DNA from: Paralichthys olivaceus
Taxonomy: Eukaryota > Chordata > Actinopteri > Pleuronectiformes > Paralichthyidae
Length of the DNA: 64,000 bases
Assembly (NCBI RefSeq): GCF_024713975.1
Contig: NC_091108.1
Location: 160,001 to 224,000 of the forward strand
Direction: 5' to 3'
The position numbers and the translations under genes are program-made. Below, one piece after another: positions 60,880 to 64,000 of the stretch (position 1 is its first letter; each line of letters begins with the position of its first letter). The notes beneath the pieces are model-generated. The model had not been told where the DNA came from. It was given only the letters and a program-made list of their open reading frames with translations, and searched no databases.

Positions 60880-62800
60880 TTGAAAATGAAACCAACTGAA
60901 ATGTTAATAATATAATAATGTGAGAAATATATACGAACCAGTTTAAATCAGAACTGTTCCAGTTCAGGTGAGTCTCTACCTGTTCATTCATGCTGCTGTT
61001 TTTTTCTCCTTATGTAAGGTTTTCCTGTCGTATATTCCTCACATTATTATATTTCAACATTTCATTCTTTTCATTTTCAATGACGTGTCTTTCTATTTCA
61101 AACAGAAAACTGTCAGAGCACAGAGTATCGTACATTTGTGCAAATCTTTTTTTATAAATCAGGTTATTTTTAAAACGCAGAGTATAAGTGGGGTTGGATT
61201 TTCTCCGCTCTGTGGTTCTTCTTTCCTAATTCCTTTCATTACTCCTTTTCTAACTCCTTATGGCTTCTGCTCTTCATCTTTCCTTGTTCGTGTGGTGTAT
61301 TCCATCGAGGTCAGAGACTAGTGGTTAGGAAAGGAGATGATTTGGACTTTCCGAATGCACCCTTTGACTTTTGATTAAAATTGGTTTTAAGTAATGAGTT
61401 GAATCAGTTAATCCGGTTTCTGTTGATTGCCTGTTTAAAACAGAATTTAATGTTCAATGTTATTTGTTCCCCTCAGCAAGAAGCACAGACCTGAAGTCAT
61501 TGTGTGGACCCCACCCCCCAGGTAAGATTCTCTGATCCCAGGACAGGTGTGTTTCTACCTGTGGCTCAGGAAAGGAAGTGATGAAATAAAAGGCCGATTG
61601 AAGCCCCGCCCTCAGCAGGCCGTTCACAGGGGCGGTGCCGTGACGAAACCGGACTGAAGCGTATTCTGATCCAGGGGTGGGGGGGGGTCCTACAGGTGAG
61701 TCTCTACCTGTTCATTAATGCTGCTTTCTGATTGGCTCTGACAGAGTGACCTCCATGACCCACTGAAGATGAAGCTGTGATGTCAGAAGTCCGACACGAT
61801 GGTGAGTGTCAACAAACCTTGTCATGTGTGTATGTGATGACCTCGTGGAGTGGGCAAGGCCCTGTCGCCTGGGAGATGATGTAAACAAAAGGCCGAATTG
61901 TAGCGCCCCCGCAAGGCAGTGTGTTCTCAGAGTGGGGGCGTCCTGACAAAGACTGACCGAAGCGTTTATCTGATCCCAGAACAGTGGACAGGCTCCGTTA
62001 ACTGTGCTCCTTTTGCTGAAGAAAACAAAGGGTTGAAAGCTCCAGTATGAGACTTTGAGTCGGCTTATTCAGTCTCAGTTTCACAGCTTTTGGGTAATGA
62101 AGCTCAGTAGAAACTGTAATACTTGGTTTCTCCTGCAGGTTTTAGTTGACTTTATAAAAACGTTAAACTGCAGAAGAGAAAGATTCAACTTGGTGACAGA
62201 ATTCTGAACCATGAAATGTATTTATTTAGAAACATGATTCAGCATTTCTGTAAATGTGCTAGGGCTAGCCAGCGAGCTCATTTCCATCCTCATACCACCT
62301 CTGGTTTAAATAAAGATTTAAAATGTTGATTGGTTCAGACAGCGGAGGGTTTTACACTCTGAGTTTTTTGTTTGAAGGAATAATGAGCCTTAAACTATGA
62401 TGATGAAAATGTCCTGGACCTGTTGAGAAACATTCATGTGTTATTTAATGTGTCATGTTTACTCTGAACGTTCACACTTTATTTTTCACAGAGGCAGAAA
62501 GTGATTTAAAATCTAAAAAGAGATTAAATAAGATGAAGATGTTGTTCAGTGTGAAAAACACTTGAGTCCAGATCATCTCCTTTCCTAACCAATTAATCAT
62601 CTCCTTTCCTAACCACTTAATCATCTCCAGAACAGTTCTCTGTGCTCTGCAATTCTAATAAAGTTTCTCGTCCTGAGAAAAGATGTTTTCAGTTCATACA
62701 AAGGAAACATTTGATGTCAGTTACTCACAGGAAGTGACAAAACAGATTTTAAATGAAACCAACTGAAATGTTGAAATAATATAATAATGTGAGGGATATA
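60880..62800. repeat. Cluster of related direct and inverted repeats
   Basis: AAATGTTAATAATATAATAA and TGTGAG at 60880-60935 recur inverted at 61027-61082 and direct at 62750-62800. GGTTAGGAAAGGAGATGATT at 61323 recurs inverted as ATCATCTCCTTTCCTAACCA near 62600-62620. GGCCGATT/GGCCGAATT-flanked GC-rich blocks with CTGATCC recur at 61590-61675 and 61885-61980. Likely pieces of one unclassified repeat family. Confidence 0.6.
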
Positions 62801-62989
62801 CGAGGAGAAAAGTTATTTAAGAGTTGAAATAAATGACTGTGTCCACAGTGAGAGGATTAAATAACTCTTTACTTGTTGTGAACTATAAGTTCATTTGCTG
62901 TTGACTGGACAGATGTGATGAACATGTGACAATTCACATGTCAGTATTAGGTTTAGGTATTTAGTTATAATGGTTATAGTAAGGTATAT

Positions 62990-63345
62990 GTCAAGTGTGT
63001 CTCTGTTTCTGTGTGTGTATCTTTCTCTCTGTCTGTCTCTCTGTCTGTCTCTCTGTGTCTGTCTCTCTGTATCTCTCTCTCTGTATCTCTCTCTCTCTCT
63101 GTGTCTCTCTCTCTGTCTCTGTCTCTCTCTCTCTCTGTGTCTCTCTCTCTCTGTATCTCTGTCTCTGTCTCTCTGTGTCTCTCTCTCTGTCTCTGTCTCT
63201 CTCTCTCTCTGTGTCTCTCTCTCTCTCTCTGGGTCTCTCTCTGTCTCTGTCTCTCTGTGTGTGTGTCTCTCTCCCTGTCTCTCTCTGTATCTCTCTCTGT
63301 GTCTGTCTCTCTCTCTCTGTCTCTCTCTCTCTGTGTCTCTCTCTG

Positions 63346-63386
<41 letters not shown>

Positions 63387-63605
63387 CTCTCTCCCTGTCT
63401 CTCTCTGTATCTCTCTCTGTGTCTGTGTCTCTCTCTCTCTCTCTCTCTGTGTGTGTCTCTCTCCCTGTCTCTCTCTGTATCTCTCTCTGTGTCTGTGTCT
63501 CTCTCTCTCTCTCTCTGTGTGTGTGTCTCTCTCCCTGTCTCTCTCTGTATCTCTCTCTGTGTCTGTCTCTCTGTGTCTCTCTCTCTGTCTCTCTCTCTGT
63601 GTGTT
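62990..63605. repeat. (TCTC/TG)n simple repeat
   Basis: About 600 bp of TCTCTCTCTGTGTCTGTCTC-type sequence with no coding value; it is a polypyrimidine tract just before a candidate acceptor at 63628. Confidence 0.97.
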
Positions 63606-63628
63606 AATGATCAGCTGCCCCTCCACAG

Positions 63629-63775
63629 GCTGCAGTGATGAACTTTGACCCGGAAGTGCACCGCTGCAGTCGCCCCTCAGTGTACGGCTGTCCTCCTTCG
63701 GTCCCTGGACCTGTGGACCGGAGCGTCTCAGCCTCTGGAGGAACCGGCGGGATGGATCTCAAAGCGGCTTCACCG
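63629..63775 (+). CDS. Possible first coding exon, product not recognised
   Basis: After the polypyrimidine run an acceptor CCCCTCCACAG ends at 63628. An ATG at 63638 opens MNFDPEVHRCSRPSVYGC and runs through a Pro/Ser/Gly-rich stretch to a GTAAAA donor candidate at 63776. If not spliced, the frame ends at 63883. Composition and CpG content look exonic and differ from the flanks. Candidate leader exons lie upstream (a GTAAGA donor near 61522; a GTGAGT donor at 61801). I do not recognise the protein. A chance frame is possible. Confidence 0.4.
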
Positions 63776-64000
63776 GTAAAAAGAACCGAGCGACTCGCTG
63801 CTCGTCTTCCAACCGCAGGGCCCGACACCGGAGCGGTTAGTGAGCTAACTGTGCTAAAGCTAACTGAGCTAGCCTCAGGCTAACCGAGGAAAGACGAGGT
63901 TACTGATGACGTCATAGTAATACAAATTCTAAATATTCAGTTAAAAAGTAAATTCAGATTAAACCAGAGTCGATCCGGATCAGTTGATGTGACTATCTGA

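Noticed and set aside
62970-63648. Open frames over 200 aa on both strands of the TCTC/TG repeat
   Set aside because: Simple-sequence DNA keeps all frames open; composition is Ser/Leu/Cys or Arg/Glu only.

Overview
This is vertebrate genomic DNA, almost certainly from a ray-finned (teleost) fish. The genes have short GT-AG introns. Their products match known vertebrate proteins over their full length. The introns are full of (TG)n microsatellites, long minisatellites, L2-type LINE tails, tRNA-derived SINEs and hAT-like elements, all typical of percomorph-like fish. There is no prokaryotic, plasmid or CRISPR content.

Layout from left to right: (1) 1-1.3 kb, the 3' end of the lens beaded-filament gene bfsp2 (+). 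(2) 3.1-8.9 kb, klhl18 (-), complete, 10 coding exons. (3) 10.8-21.8 kb, puf60 (-), complete coding sequence, 10 coding exons, introns crowded with transposon debris. (4) 25.8-34.6 kb, afg3l2 (-), complete, 17 coding exons. (5) 36.1-43.1 kb, fastk (+), complete, 10 coding exons, head-to-head with afg3l2. (6) 44.4-52.6 kb, ubtf (-), complete coding sequence, 19 coding exons, tail-to-tail with fastk. (7) 57.4-59.0 kb, tmub1 (+), two coding exons. (8) 60.3-64 kb, a region that may hold the 5' end of another + strand gene whose product I do not recognise. I rebuilt exon structures by reading splice sites; the summed coding lengths are all multiples of three (klhl18 571 aa, puf60 503 aa, afg3l2 796 aa, fastk 941 aa, ubtf 703 aa, tmub1 267 aa).

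The genes are housekeeping or tissue genes, not one pathway: a CUL3 adaptor (klhl18), a U2AF-like splicing factor (puf60), the mitochondrial m-AAA protease (afg3l2), a mitochondrial RNA-biology protein (fastk), the RNA polymerase I architectural factor (ubtf), a membrane ubiquitin-like protein (tmub1) and a lens filament protein (bfsp2). The fastk-ubtf-tmub block is informative because in human FASTK-TMUB1 and UBTF-TMUB2 sit in two separate paralogous regions.

I found no new multi-gene system. The observations most worth following are: a 33-bp tandem array in klhl18 that has copied a 3' splice site in frame several times; a ubtf gene with no room for HMG box 4; conserved candidate cassette exons of exactly 51 nt (puf60) and 111 nt (ubtf) next to unusual repeats; a fastk protein much longer than its mammalian counterpart; and dated insertions of hAT and LINE elements into other repeats.
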